This document shows, piece by piece, positions 34,224-47,705 of a DNA stretch of 64,000 nt. The stretch's first letter is position 1. Every line of letters starts with the position of its first letter. The notes below the pieces were generated by a model. It had not been told where the DNA came from, ran no database searches, and worked only from the letters and a program-made list of their open reading frames with translations. The DNA is taken from positions 1 to 64,000 of the forward strand of contig JAVTVY010019630.1 in NCBI GenBank assembly GCA_036873755.1. Direction: 5' to 3'. The DNA comes from Hanleya hanleyi. Taxonomy: Eukaryota > Mollusca > Polyplacophora > Lepidopleurida > Hanleyidae. A program made the position numbers and the translations under genes.

Positions 34224-37200
34224 GTTATTGTCCTGAACAAGTTGAAAGATACGAACTCGGACATACGATAATACCGTTTGCGGAATGAAAGACAGTTATA
34301 GAAATTGAAGACGCTCCTTCCGTCGAGGATGGGATGATGTATTCGTCGTCAGCTATGATAAAGTCCGAACCTCTCTTTGATTGTCCGGAAGGTGTATTAC
34401 TATCACAGTACGGATTCCGTAATGACGCAGCAATGTGTACAAGGAGAATCTGCTACACCAGACTTGCGTAACGTCATTAAAGAGCATCAAGATTATCAAC
34501 AGTCGACAGATGTCCCCGTAAAGCAGGAACCGTCAGACTCTAATTGGAAATATTCTCCGGTCATCGATGCAAGTAGAAGATGGACAAATGCCGGTAGTTC
34601 ATGGGAACCAATCAAGTACAGATGCTGGAAGCGAACTCAAACGGACCGAGTTTTCGAGCGGCACAGGAATGTGCACTAGATTGACGATAGGAAAGGTTAG
34701 TCTGAGTCTTCACCGAGTGAGTGAGAACTGTTGACCGATTCTGTCTTGTGTATTACATGCAATACAGTGTAATACTTTTCACCAGCTTTTACTTTAGGAT
34801 CATCAAACTTAATTTTTAGCTCGTTTATCATCTGTGCCGCCCCTCGTTCCATTTAGACCCTGTCCGAAGATTCCTTGTATGCATTATTTTCATTCCGAAG
34901 TGTCTAAGACACAAGGTCTTTAGCATGGAAAGCTGTTTTTGGTATCTATTTGTTTATTTTGGATATCAAATATATATATATATTTTATTGTAAAATAAAA
35001 TGTGCGCCATTTTTGTATTTATTAGACTTTTATTTTTTATATCGAAAATTGCTTTTGACATGATACCTTTTGATATCAAATTTTGATATCAATATCAAAA
35101 AAAAAATAAAAGTTTATTTCCGATTTTTTTTACATCCCTGATAAAAAAGGGGAATTTTTTATATCAAGAAAATACTTATTTATATACATGTAAAGAACTT
35201 TTTGATGAAAAATATATTTTTCATATAAAAAATAAACGAGTAATTGCACTAGCAGCTTGCCGTACAGCATAAGTTCGCCGTTCTGGAAATTATTGGTGTG
35301 TTGAAAAATGGATGGCTCATGCTTTCTGAAACCGTTAGTCACAAGCAATACAATGATTGGAATCTCTTATGATCAACCTGTAATCGTCTGGGTCGTCTAT
35401 ACGCGGCAAGACTGACGCTGGGGTCGTGCGTATCCATTTTCAGCCTAGTTTCTGGAACTATTAAAGGGAATTCCCCGAAATGAACACGTGATGTCAGCCA
35501 ATCATCTAAACTCTACCGACGTAACCCCAAAGTAACCCGCCATTTTCTAGTCATGTGCTGACCTACTTTTTCAAAATTACAGATCTACAAGACCTCTTGG
35601 ATGATACGGAATTTATTCATATCTGTATCTTTTGTAAGCTGAGACAATATATGATTCAGAAGTACCCCGCTAATGTGAAAAGCCTGTGATTTATTAGATT
35701 TGTCGAGTCTGTTCTCCGCCGGATGAAGACCGAATAGTATACGGTAAATTATCAGATATCGCTCCGCAATAATGGCGACACACGATTCGCAAGCCATCTT
35801 ACGGATGGCGAAGTGTACGCAAATGTCTGTATGATCTTACCTTGATATCTAATCCGTGTTGACAAATAACGGTTTTGCGTACAGATTACACGCCACAAAC
35901 AGCGGCGGTTTCTGCAGACCCACTCATTCGTGATGCCTCTTTCGTGGCTTGTGTGTGGTGATCAAACGCTGGCGTAAGGTTTCCCCTAAATTTTTATGGA
36001 AGGAAGTTTCCAAAGCAAATTCGTAATAAAATGGTCTAATATACCCTAGACAGTAATAACTAGCTCACACATTGTTCATCTAACGCATGCATTTTAAATA
36101 AAGTGAGTACTCCATGAAATAGGCCACACTTTTCTGGCGTATGAATACTCGATTCCGAATATTCGCACGCGCGTATTCATATGAGTATTAGGAAAACAGA
36201 GTACCTGAAGCGGGATTTAGCATGTCGCGCGATCAAATATTTTAATTTTCTTTCTGATAGACAAACTGATTGGTACTTATGTTTATAGTTAATTATAGAC
36301 TTAGGATCGAAATCATGTTTTGGGGATACATTTGAAGTAGATTACCACACGATGATGGCTTGATTGCATAATCAATGCGGGGATCTATCAGTAAACCATG
36401 CATTCTGTTTTGTTAAATCTCAACTTCCTGTCAAAATATTGTAATATGTATTATATTGAGAAAGGTTTGTCAGATACAGTAAATAAAGTAATTTGCCTTC
36501 TCTCAGAAAAATAATACAAACTTAAACTGGGGGTATAGACCCTCGCTCGTCTCGGTTTAAATTATTTCAAAAGTAGATCCTGGGGACCGATGGTATCATG
36601 TGGAGTTTCACTTTGACGTGAAACAAGATGGTCACCTACTACATGTAGGAATGATAGAGGTCAGACACTCAATCTGCCTTTATTTATAGAATGTGGACCC
36701 GCTCTGATTCTCGAATCCTCGTGCACTTAAATCTTTATAGTTTGTTGCAAACAATGGCTCAATACAAAGGTGAGATGACGCAGAAATGACTTTCTATATT
36801 GTTGGTGACTACTGACGTCTGCAAGTATGAGCCGTCCCGTATTTTCCAAGTAACTGCATGTACTGCGAATGACCTGGTACCGTGTCTCGATCCTACGTAG
36901 AGGGGAATGTCCGAGTAACTCTCCCTTAAAAATAATGGAGCCGAGGCCTATTGTTTTTAAAGAATGGAGAGTTACGAGCACATTCCGCTACTTAAAACAC
37001 ACCCACTCACAAAGGCCATGGTTTTAACACTGGTACTAGTGTAATTGTCCAAGCAGTACATGTGCTACAAGGCTTGAAGTTGTCGTGACGATGATGTCAC
37101 GATAATGTGTCATTTAAGACGACATGAAGTTAACACTGTAAATGATGAACTCTCGCTGATTCTGCCAGATGCGCTGGGTCTTACATGTAGGAAATTGTGC

Positions 37201-38434
37201 ATATGACAGTAACTCGAACTGTTTATGGTTGAAGATCGATAGATTAGTCGTTTCCGACCTGGTGTGATTCGTCCTCGATTAGTCATGGCTCTCGACACTT
37301 ATATAAGCCGGTCCACGAAACTGAAGTTTGCTCTTGTGGCTGTTCCAGTTCAGGGATCTCGTGCGAACAATTAAATTGACGTCGTGTTACCTGAGGGAGG
37401 TAATGGGGGTAACTTAACTGTGTTATGGATGTACATAGCATCATGAGATAGAAATGGTACAAATTGTCATCAGGTTTCGGCACTTTCATAGAACAACACG
37501 GAAGATACGTTTAAACCCATAGACGGTATGAACTCTCAACTTGTAATATGCAAATCACTCATCCCATCACTAAAGTGACCTGTTTTTCTGCCATGTATAT
37601 AAACGTTTCACAAGCATACTATCATAGAGGAACACGAATCGTGGGACTCGCTCATATTACACCAATTCTCTCATAGCTTATTAATCTTATGTCGTATATA
37701 TGCGTTATCACAACTTTAGTAAATGTACTGGATAGTGTATTGCGTGTGTTTCTCTTGAAAATGTTACAGGCTCTTAGCTACCTTAACTCTCCATTCCGTA
37801 GAAAGCAATGTTCGAGCAACTCTCAATTCCTTAAAAATAATGAAGCGTTGGGACAATAGAGTGACGTCACAAGTGTGCTTTAAGCATAGTAGAGAAACCC
37901 CCCACCGGAGCTTATCCATACGTAACTTATGTTTGTCGTTTAACAGATTTGACCTCTGGCTATAATCATCTCATTCAATTCGCATCTTCACAAATTCAAT
38001 CAGGTCGTCATAATGGTTTTTTTTTTTCAGGTAGAAGGTGTCAAACGTGAAGACGATGAGATACAGTGTCCTCTTCCAGGCACGAGCATCCCGAGGCCAC
38101 CGTTTCCTGTTGCTATTTTTCAACACCAAGGAGAGGGGTTGACCATGAATGCGGATACAGATATGGCTGCCGGGCAATTGGAGAGTCCACCGCCTGTCAG
38201 AAAAAACCGTCTTGGTACACACACATGATCGACGAGACTCGTACAAATAAGAGTACTGGTGAAAACCCGATTAAATGTTCTCTATGGGATTATACATACA
38301 ACTGTTAAAACACACTGGCGAAAAGCCTTTAAAGTATTAACTTCGTGATTACAGATCCAACCAGAAAAGAACGCTTGTTAAGCATATGAGAACACATATC
38401 GTTGAAGAGCCTTTTCAGTGTTACATGTATCTCT
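34224..38434 (+). pseudogene. Decayed C2H2 zinc-finger gene
   Basis: One exon starts after TTTTTATAG at 34224. It encodes acidic, SUMO-type segments seen at the N-terminus of the zinc-finger gene at 39.6-42.5 kb: MIKSEPLFD in one frame (about 34357) and VKQEPSDSN in another (about 34518), so a frameshift lies between them. A second exon follows TTTTTTTCAG at 38031 (VEGVKREDDEIQ). Finger linkers follow in broken frames: TGENPIKCSLWDY (about 38261), then HTGEKPLKY followed by a stop, then LVKHMRTH. In the second finger one Cys codon is TAT and the other is TAA. Stops, frameshifts and lost zinc ligands make this a pseudogene. It points toward its intact relative (convergent). Confidence 0.65.
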
Positions 38435-38445
38435 GATATTTAAAA

Positions 38446-38620
38446 AAAGCGTCGGCCTCGTAAGCGCTAGGTACTGTGTTCGATCTCAGGCCGGGTCATA
38501 CCAAAGACGTGAAAAATTGAACGTGTTGCTTCCTGGCGCACGCTCAGCATTAAGAGGATAAAAAAAAAAAAAAAAGAGGATAAAACAAGGACTGGTTCGC
38601 GTGGTGTTAGTATAATGCGA
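38446..38620 (+). repeat. tRNA-derived SINE
   Basis: A tRNA-like head (GTCGGCCTCGTAAGCGC; box-B-like GTGTTCGATCTCA) is followed by GGCCGGGTCATACCAAAGAC and a core with GGCGCACGCTCAGCATTAAG. An A-run interrupts or duplicates the core near 38560. This layout is that of animal core SINEs. Confidence 0.6.
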
Positions 38621-39575
38621 CGGAGTGAGGTGTCATGTCTGCTACGGCATGATATTTCATCATGACGAACTCAGAATAAATTTGGGGTTCAAAGCCAACA
38701 TTTTGCAAATGCAACTTTATGGTCTATTATGTAAAAAAGACTTGCACAATACATTTGTATTTTCTCGGAGTGAAGAGGAGTCGCCAATTCTGGATTTCGG
38801 TTGGTTAGTAGAGCCAGGGAGGTTTGATTTTTTTTATGATCGACGTGTGATTCTCCGTCGGAATTATCAGGCTCGTGTTGGGCAGCTTTGACGATCGATG
38901 TGTGGTTCTCCGTCATAATCATCGGACCGTTTTAGGGTGGCAGTTCGGATATTCCGAGAGGTTGTGCGCATCTCAGTCCGAATTATCGGTCTGTTAGTTC
39001 TCGTTAAGTGCTGTGCAAGCGAGTATGTGCTTCAGAATCACGAGCCATCCCAAGTCGCCTTGGGAGGGACCTACTGATATTAGAAAAGTATAATACATGA
39101 AAACATGCTGGAACATTTCGTATAGATCTGTAACGACTGAACAGGTCATATCCACCTCGTACACAGGCACCATTCTCGACTGTGCCACGTGCGTTACTCC
39201 AACTTATCGAGATAAAATACCTTCCGGTTGGTGGTGGGAGCTCAATCGCCAAGAGAAGTAACAAACTTAAATGTGGCCGACATCTCCAGATAAAAGGCTA
39301 CCTCATGAATGGCGCAAAGGGATGTTCTGCATAGAAATGTACATTTTGTAAATTTATCATGCCAATTAAACAGATTGTTTTAACACAAAAAATACCATAC
39401 ATTAAATCTTTCAACACCATTGGGTCTGTAATCGTTCGAATACATGGAGCTTAGTTGGATGATGCGTGACATCTCTTACTCAATCCGCGGGTGAAATCCA
39501 GGGATACAGTCAAAAGAGATGGAGGATGCTGATGGAGTGAGTGTATAGGATGATCAGGCCATTTCTCCTTTCATG
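38621..39575. other. Spacer between convergent zinc-finger loci
   Basis: No gene is recognised. A short repeated segment with GTGATTCTCCGTCGGAATTATC and a relative occurs near 38845-38925. Confidence 0.5.
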
Positions 39576-42540
39576 TCACAATTCGATCTGTTTTGTCTCG
39601 TTTTTATCGGGCATTCCCACATGAAAAATTTGAGCATTTAAATGATCTTCCTTTTCGTGGATGGTCAAATTCCCTTTCTGACTGGTCTTATATGGACACA
39701 ATAAGCACTTGTATAATGCTATTTCACGTGTGTGCGTCTTTTCATGGCTCCGTAGGTACCTTTTCACGGACGTACAAAATGCGCAAAATGAGCATTTGTA
39801 TGGTTTCTCACCAGAGTGAGATAACATATGACAGGTTAAGCTTTCTTTCGTGTCAGTGCCGTATGGACAATGTAAACATTTATATGGCTTCCCGTGAGAG
39901 TGGATCAGTTGATGGTTCTTAAGATGTCCTTTTCTAGCAGTGGTATATGAACAAAGAGAGCATCTGTATGGCCTTTCATCAGTGTGGGTTATATAATGAC
40001 TCTTCAAGCTTCCTTTCACAGCAGTGCTATATGGGCAAAGCGAACATTTGTATGGTTTATCATCAGTGTGACTTGTTTGGTGACACTTCAACTTCCCTTT
40101 CAGTGCGGGGCTGTATGGGTGAAGCGAACATTTGTATGGTTTATCATCAGTGTGAGTTGTTTGGTGACACTTCAGCTTCCCTTTCAGTGTAGGGCTGTAT
40201 GAGTAAAGCGAGTGATGATTTGCCCAATGAGTCTTAAGATTTGATTTTACACCAGAGCTATATGGGCAAAGTGAGCATCTGTATGGTTTCTCACCAGTGT
40301 GGGTTATTTGATGACACTTCAGATTCCCTTTACAAGCAGTTCTATATGGGCAAAGCGAGCACTTGTATGGTTTCTCGCCAGTATGACTCCGTATATGTCT
40401 ATTCAGAATGGATTTCCCTGCAGCGGCAAAAGAACAGTATGGACATTTATGAGGTCTATGGACAAACTGCTTCTTTACGCTCAACGAGCATGGATGTTCC
40501 GTAGGCGAGGACGTATGTTCGCCATTCACTACTAATTTGCCAGACTCCGTACAGTCTTCGTTTATCCCACCCTCCTGGCGTGACCCGATGATGGATTTAT
40601 ACATGGTTACAGGATGAGGTCTGTCCCGTGACGTCTCTCCCTCTACATCTTCGAGCACTGAATTTTGCATCATGTCCTGAAAATATGAATATGTCTTATG
40701 ATATATTGAATTACAATGGCTGAGGTAACAACTCAGCAAAATGCAAATATCCATTATGGATCCGATTGTGCAGATAATAAATGCAAGATTCGACAAATTC
40801 GCGACAGTTTGGATGTCCGTAATATGTTGCATTGTAGGGAAGCTACAGTTTTATTTCTGTATCAATACATCAACATTTAAATGTTGTATATTATATATGT
40901 TTTTTATTTGTACCAAAACATCAACTGTTCAATGTTGTATATTAAACATGTAGTTGCTTATGCACAATAAAATTTTGTCCGAAATAATGTTAATGAGATG
41001 CAAATGTGGACATATATGTATATGAGTCTTCTTCGCTTTGGAGGTGAATATGCACAATTTGTTTTAAAATTGAGCAAGAACTCTTACTGAACTAAATTCA
41101 TTTGGATATGTTATTTCTTGCAATAGATTAAACTTTCCTGTGTTATTTTTCTTTCGGATGAAAGGTGATTTTCCTGAAACTTGCTCTCCCCCCCCCCCCC
41201 CCGCACATGTAGGCACCGTCGTGATACGACTGAAAACAAATGTTGAAAACGACGTAAAATCTTACTCAATCTCTCAACATTGACATGTGCAGTATGGATA
41301 ATTTCTGACGAAATTTTCTTTTCCAGATAACCAGCTATATGTTTTACTCTACAATACTCAAAAGTGCATCGCAGATAGTCCTTTAACTGACTGCCTCCCC
41401 CCCTCCCCTCATCAACACCACAGAGAATGTATCACGCCTGTTTGACTCAATTGTTTCCCCTATATCCAAGTGCAGTGTAGTTGAATCAATGCGCATGTTT
41501 TGTGTCAAAGTGCATGGTCGAGGAAATTGGAACTCTTCTGCGTGTGGAGATTACTTTAGTCCATACACAGATTTTGGTAGGGCCAGGATGTCAGTCAGAG
41601 ATATCACAATGTATGATTCTGTATTACTGTTTCAATTGTGCGGCAAAATGTTCATTTCTCTTTGTTTATAAACTCAATTTAGCGCACTTGTGGAACAATA
41701 ATGAACAACGCTACCGAATTTCCTTTTTTATCACTTCCTATATAGTCTGGCCCTACCATTTTGTATGAAGGATCGGTTCAAATCTCAATTTCTTGATGCT
41801 ACTGATCAGGATCACAAGCTTAGAACATATGGATTAATAAAGGATGACATGATCTTCTCCTCTTACCTTCAAAATGTACAACATATCCGTCATAGGATCG
41901 GATAAACTTGGACTAAGCACTCATTTCTTTTGTTAGACCCACCCGATTCCATTTCAAGATATGTGGCGTTTTATATATACTCATGTCTCGCTAAACGGAA
42001 TTCAGTTTCTCAAGTTGAGGCTTAATTTAAAGTGTTACTATTACTGTTTTAGTAATATACTCTTACTTAGTAATGGGTATTAGACCTACATGTACCCTAT
42101 GTGAAATGTTCATTTATTTCGTTGTTTTGGGCTCGGCTCCTAATGTTCGTATAAGTACAATAAAATTCAATCATTCAAATTCAATCAATCATGGATCACG
42201 TGAGAAGGCTATTTGTCACTTCATATATGAAGAGTTCCACGGTTTCCACCATCTCCAAACTTGAGTATTGTCGGTATATCATGCGACTTACAAGTTCAAC
42301 TGCCTCATCTTTGACTACGTTGAATGTCATATCCGAGTCGGCGAAATCGTTGTAGTCAACTGGTTCTTCCTTTATTCCTCTTACCGGTCCATTTGTTGTG
42401 ATTTTGATACAGAGGTCTGGACTGTTCGTCTGGCCTTCTACTTTACAAGTCACATGTTGTAGCACATTTGTCAGCTCCAGTCCAACTACCGGATCTGTCG
42501 CCTCAGCTAGAAGCTCTGTTTTTATTAGAGTCGGTTCCAT
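39576..42540 (-). CDS. C2H2 zinc-finger protein, two coding exons
   Basis: Exon with start: 42292-42560, with ATG at 42538-42540 and a splice acceptor (CTACAG) at 42561 in the 5' UTR. It encodes 83 aa with IKTE and IKEEPVDY acidic motifs and ends at a perfect donor GTAAGT. The last exon, 39576-40676, begins after TTTTCAG; both junctions are phase 0. The product is about 449 aa. The last exon encodes a short linker and then ten finger units with TGEKPYKC-type linkers. Eight are canonical C2H2. Unit 4 has lost both cysteines through a deletion (HHSLYSYSP), and unit 5 has His for its second Cys (CSLHPY). Probably a nuclear DNA-binding regulator of the lineage-expanded type. More exons in the 1.6-kb intron cannot be excluded. 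Confidence 0.8.
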
Positions 42541-42560
42541 TTCGTCTCACACTGAATGCG

Positions 42561-43565
42561 CTGTAGGTATAAAAGAAGAAAAAAAAACAATAGGAAAAAT
42601 ATTACATATGTAAGCCCCTAGAGCCCGTTCACACTAAACACGCTAAACTAGTTGAAATGATTTCCTGCCAAAACAACACCTGAATTTGTATGTCAACGCG
42701 AGTCAAACGTGATGTAAAACAACGTCGAATGACGTTAGACATTGGGATTTTCACCATCTTTTCTTTTTTTGCTCTCTCGTGTAAATTTTAGCATTGATTG
42801 TTTAATGACACCTGAATGACACATCTGAAACTAAACTGATCGAATTTTGACCATATCTTGTACCAATGTCAACCCAATGTTTGGTGCTATCATTGCTCGC
42901 CTCTCTTGTCCCTGGGCAGTTTAAATGCCTTCATACAATTCAACAAGATTTGTTTGAAGAGTCATTCCAAATACCTGAAATTATCTGAATGCTGCTCAGG
43001 ACAATCATTTTACAAATCACCGGAAGATCAGCTGAAGATTTGGCAAACATTGTGTCGACACAACGCTTTCGGTAAAATCGTTATTCAAATGGGCTTCAAT
43101 TCAGACACATGTTAGTAAATTCCTGAAGTTGAAGTGAATCCTTAGAGAGTAAATCTGCCCCGATAGAATGAGTAGGTGCATTGACGCGTGCATGTCTCCC
43201 TGTCTGATATACGGCCGATTATTCGGTTACCTTTCCTATCTCTTCAGCATAGGAAATATCTGAAACAAAATATTTGCCATGAGACTTGACTAAGTCCTCA
43301 GTGGACTGACATGGAAAATGATAGAGTTGGATACTGTTAGATGCATGGTCAGGAACACTTTATCAAGTTGGCCATAGCTCAAGTGAGATAAAATTTCCCA
43401 AGTTTACCTTAATGACTTTCAATCAAGGTAGGTGGATTTACAAGTACGGGGTAAAATGAACTGTTGAGCTTGGGTCACTTTAGATGAAAATTTGGTCATA
43501 CACTCGTTACGTTGCTGAGCACTTTCATCGACAGACTATGTTATAGCGAATGGGTTGTACTTGAT
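42561..43565. other. Upstream region of the zinc-finger gene
   Basis: Holds the intron upstream of the exon ending at 42560 and probably a non-coding first exon that I cannot place. No other gene is seen. Confidence 0.45.
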
Positions 43566-43569
43566 TAAA

Positions 43570-45273
43570 GGGTCATTCTCACAGAAAGGCACAATTTCAC
43601 TTGGGGAAATATGTCAAAATCAACATCACCAATGACTACAGAATTTGATTTCAACAGATTCCCCATTGACAAAACTCTTTATAATGCATACAATAAATGC
43701 AGACATTCCGAACAATAAACTTTTCGTAACACTTAACGGTGGAGTTGTCTTCAATAATGTCAGTGGTGTTACTTCAGGAATGATCAGTATATTGGGCACT
43801 AAGAGAACAGAAATAGGAAGATATACACATGCTAGGCAATAGATTGCATGTAACTATGACTAATGATGAAAAAATACTGAAGTGAGGAAAACAAGTTTCT
43901 TTTTATTTTCCTAATTATGCTACTTAGCTCACCAAAATCAGCCAATTGGACCGCATGTATCAACTATTCATGTAGATTCTGTATAATAAAACCTATTTAT
44001 TCTTGATGCTGACTTTAAACTAATCGAGTTTGTTTCTTTTTCAAAATATGGGACAACTTAAACAAGTGTTTCTGAATTTCAAGACCATTCTTGCATCCGT
44101 AACACCACTGACAATCCGGTAACACCACTGACCTCGTGTAACACGTACCACTGATTAATTTGTTCATAGACGCAAAAATGCAGTTGCAAGTGAAGAATAT
44201 TTAGGGACAAAACAGGTATATGGAAAGCCTTCTGATAAAACTGCTTCTTCTTCTTCAAATAGTTATCTAACTGAAATGTAACACCAGTGACAACCCGGTA
44301 ACACCAGTGACCTCGAGTAACACCATTGACCTCGTGTAACAACAGTGACCAATTTGTTCATAGAGGCAAAAATGTAGCCGTGAGTGAAAGCGATCTAGGG
44401 GCAAAACACGTATATGACAAGACTCCTTAACTTAATATTATTTGGAAGAAAGGTAAATTCAAGTTGTACTGAAATTTGGAGCAAAATCATCATAATTGTC
44501 AATGGTGTTACCCTAAAAATAGTAACACCACTGACAGGTAACACCACTGACATTTTGGAAGGAATTCATTGTTGCTCCCTCGTATATTGTCGTGACGGTC
44601 CAAGAACAATGATTTTGTAATTCATGCGCACATTTCTTTGTTACCAGTTAATATTTTTACTCGGGAGCCACTACATGTTGATCCTGACACGTAACACCAT
44701 TGACCGGTAATAAACGTACGCTGAAAATTTGGAGCTAGAAATGACTGAAATACTGAAAAGAGTTTCATAAAACACTTCTTATGGAATCTCAAGTTTACCC
44801 GCGCTTGGAAAAGAAGCCGCCTGGTGGCAAATCTTTGTTTCTAATTTAAGCGTTCGCTTTTTGGCTCCGATTTCAGTTACAGTAACACCAATGACCCGAA
44901 AACCAGTTACAGACCTTTGCCCATGCCATTTTCACAAGATAATCTGCCATTGTAAAAAATATATTCATATATTGAAAGAACAGATGCGGCTGGTTGCCAA
45001 AAAGGTAGAATAATATAGAACAAAAGAATTTTTGGCAACTTTATCGTGGTATCAAGTAGGTCACTACAGCCAGTTACAGGTCTATTTTACCCAAAATTGA
45101 GGGTTCTGGTGAAAATTTACCTAAAAAAATCAATCGGGAGAGTGCTTGCAATGAGTTATTCGTACTCTACTAAATGAATACTACGAACAATCTGAATTTT
45201 TTCAGCCGTAAGACTGGTTAGAAGAAAATTTGGGTCGAGTGACACGAATTGCGCCTTTCCGTGAGAATGACCC
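43570..45273. mobile_element. 1.7-kb non-autonomous DNA transposon with GTAACACCACTGAC repeats
   Basis: Terminal inverted repeats GGGTCATTCTCACAGAAAGG (43570) and CCTTTCCGTGAGAATGACCC (ending 45273), with one mismatch. TAAA flanks both sides (43566-43569 and 45274-45277), a likely 4-bp target duplication. The interior has a dozen or more copies of GTAACACCACTGAC or variants in both orientations, mostly 44095-44545. No transposase gene. Confidence 0.8.
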
Positions 45274-45277
45274 TAAA

Positions 45278-47183
45278 ATGAAAAGAAAAAAAAAATACGG
45301 TAATAAAAAAACTTGTTACCGCTTCGTCTATAGCACTGATATATGTTTTTTTTCAGGTTCTTTAGGGAGATAAAATACTTGGTTACCAAAATAGTATAAA
45401 TTACAGACACAAGATGTGGAATATATCAAAGATTAGCCTACATTACATATATTTATTTACAAATGGAGATTTTTATAGATATGTTTAAAAATTACAGATA
45501 ATTTTATCTTCAAAGACCGCAGGTGGACTATGAAAAGATTACAAGCGTCTGGTCCCTCATCTAATATCCGTCGTCCAATAAAGAATTTCCGCGTCCATAA
45601 TCAAGACCCATTCCATATAACGCAGCAGTCAAGCGACCCCTCCCACCTCGCGATTCAGTGGATATTTAGCAAATGTGAGTTGTTAAAATGCTTCAATGCC
45701 CTACCCCCGAACAAAATATTGAAGAGATTCCCCGCCTAAGCCTCAACCAATCACGGTTAACGTCCCATCCCTTGATAAAAGAAATATTAAATGAATCCCA
45801 ACATAAACGGAAAACGTGTGGATGCCGAACCCCCTGGGGCATAAACTTGTTGTGAATCCCCATGTTATCCCCCACTGACACTGACCCTTGCCCGAGATTG
45901 GGAGTCGTTTGACTCCTGCATAACAACATTAACAGTACGGTACCAAATAAAAAAAAATCTGTATCTGTAGGCTAGTTTCTCGCAGGAGAGAAACGGTCAA
46001 GCTAGCTGACTTGGACGAGCTATCGTTCCTGCACGATGGTTATGTGGACATAAGTTCGTCAAGCGATTCTCTCTATTGTTAGTTCCAACACAAACCCGAG
46101 TTGATCCTTCGATTTTTTACTCACCGCCGGTACGAATCAGACAAATTTCCATGTGGACTGAATCGCGCGGTAAACTTCACATGGTTTTGAAATTGCGGAC
46201 CCACAACGGAAAAGGAAGTACATGTATGCCTGAGAGAGTTACTTCCCTTTAAATAAGGCTATCCGAATGGCGGTGACCTGACCACGTTTTTGTCAAACGC
46301 ACAAAAAAAATACTTCTCAAAATTACCAGAAATTTGGTCAGTGGTCACAGTAATGTCAAAATAATATACACAAGGTCAATTCAGATGAAATGTTTTCAGT
46401 TTTTCCACAAAATTGATCTATTTCGAAAAACGACCATATTAGGACTCCCTAAAAGTGTGGGGGAGGGGGATGGTCATCTGGGACGCAGGCCCGATCTAAA
46501 TCAGATTTGGACACGCAAAGCACAGCAAATCTGCCTTAATATTACCTATTTGTTTCAAAAGCTAAGAAAATAAGAAGAGAAAAAAAAACCGCGAAAAAAG
46601 ACCATAATACCAAGCTCATCCGTAATTCAGCGTCTCGGGTGATTCGTCAAATAGACCGGTCTAGTACAATCAAGTACGTCTGGGCTGGGAATATACTGTT
46701 AGCCGGATTAAAAGTATATTCTCAGCTCAGACGTACTTTTGTACGGTGCTAAGACCGCCGAGCCAATGCTTTGAAATACAATATAATGACCGTTTTGATA
46801 GCCAATTTCTCATTGATCGTGGAATATGATAACAACTGACGTAACGCCTCCTTGTCGATCCATCCGGAGTTCTGGACACGCACATTAGCACGAAGTGTCA
46901 GTCTCATCGCTAAGTTTTGGGAGAGGGGTGGATGTCCCTTCTTCTCCATGTACTCCGCCCCCTCCCCTCCCCTCACAAGCAACGTAGTTATTAACAACGA
47001 CCAGGGGCCCCTGTGGTCTCTGGAGTTTAACCACCGTCATAGTACACGTATAGTATACGTACATTCAATACTGTCAGATAAGTTCATAGTAAAATCGACA
47101 GTACCGTCAAAGTGAGAGAGATCATCGACTTGTGCAGGACACCGAAGACACTTTAATCTATAACCTATCGGTGACCGTGTCGA
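45278..47183. other. Gene-poor stretch with a dispersed repeat
   Basis: No gene is seen. The block 45537-45620 is an inverted relative of 6560-6650. A strong hairpin lies at 46672-46738. Confidence 0.5.
46672..46738. repeat. Long hairpin, 26-bp arms
   Basis: Arms 46672-46697 and 46713-46738 are complementary at 24 of 26 positions around a 15-nt loop (left arm AAGTACGTCTGGGCTGGGAA onward). Confidence 0.85.
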
Positions 47184-47430
47184 TTAAAGGAGGTGTTCGG
47201 TTTGACCGTATTTTTTTCCTTAGTGTGTTGCGTTTATAAACCGAAAATATAATTTCCTCTCGTTTACTTTGAAAGTTATTAGCTTGGGAGAGAAACTACT
47301 GAATTTTCATATTCTCAATTTTCACCGAGAAGAGATTTGTCAAAAAAATATTACGAGTATTAGAAAATAAGCGTTTGTTTGTTTTTGCAATTTTTTACCA
47401 TATTCTTGAAGGGAATTCCATTCATATATA

Positions 47431-47532
47431 AAATATGACACCTTTAACCAAAACGAGTCTTACATATCGAAATGCGGTGGGTTTGATCCAAAATGATACT
47501 GAAGAATCGTTTTGGTTAAAGGTGTCATATTT
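47431..47532. repeat. Perfect 26-bp inverted repeat inside the TTAA element
   Basis: AAATATGACACCTTTAACCA and six further bases (47431-47456) are exactly complementary to 47507-47532, with a 50-nt loop. Confidence 0.9.
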
Positions 47533-47627
47533 TCATGATATTGAAATATGCCAAAACGCTTGTAATGCTCTGAAAGGGTGTAGTTCACCGCCATTCGGCA
47601 CATGATTACTCATTTTGATAATTGTAA

Positions 47628-47705
47628 CAGCTGCTTGGCCGAATGGTTACAGTGTCGGACTACAGATTAAAAGAAAACCAACATTTTGGTTCGAATCCCC
47701 AAATC
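47628..47705 (+). repeat. tRNA-like (Pol III box A/B) sequence
   Basis: TGGCCGAATGG (47636-47646) fits box A and GGTTCGAATCC (47688-47698) fits box B exactly, 41 nt apart, with a GCTGCTTGG start. It resembles a class II (Ser/Leu-like) tRNA, but the intervening part is A-rich and does not fold into a full cloverleaf that I can draw. Probably a tRNA-derived piece, not a functional tRNA. Confidence 0.5.
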
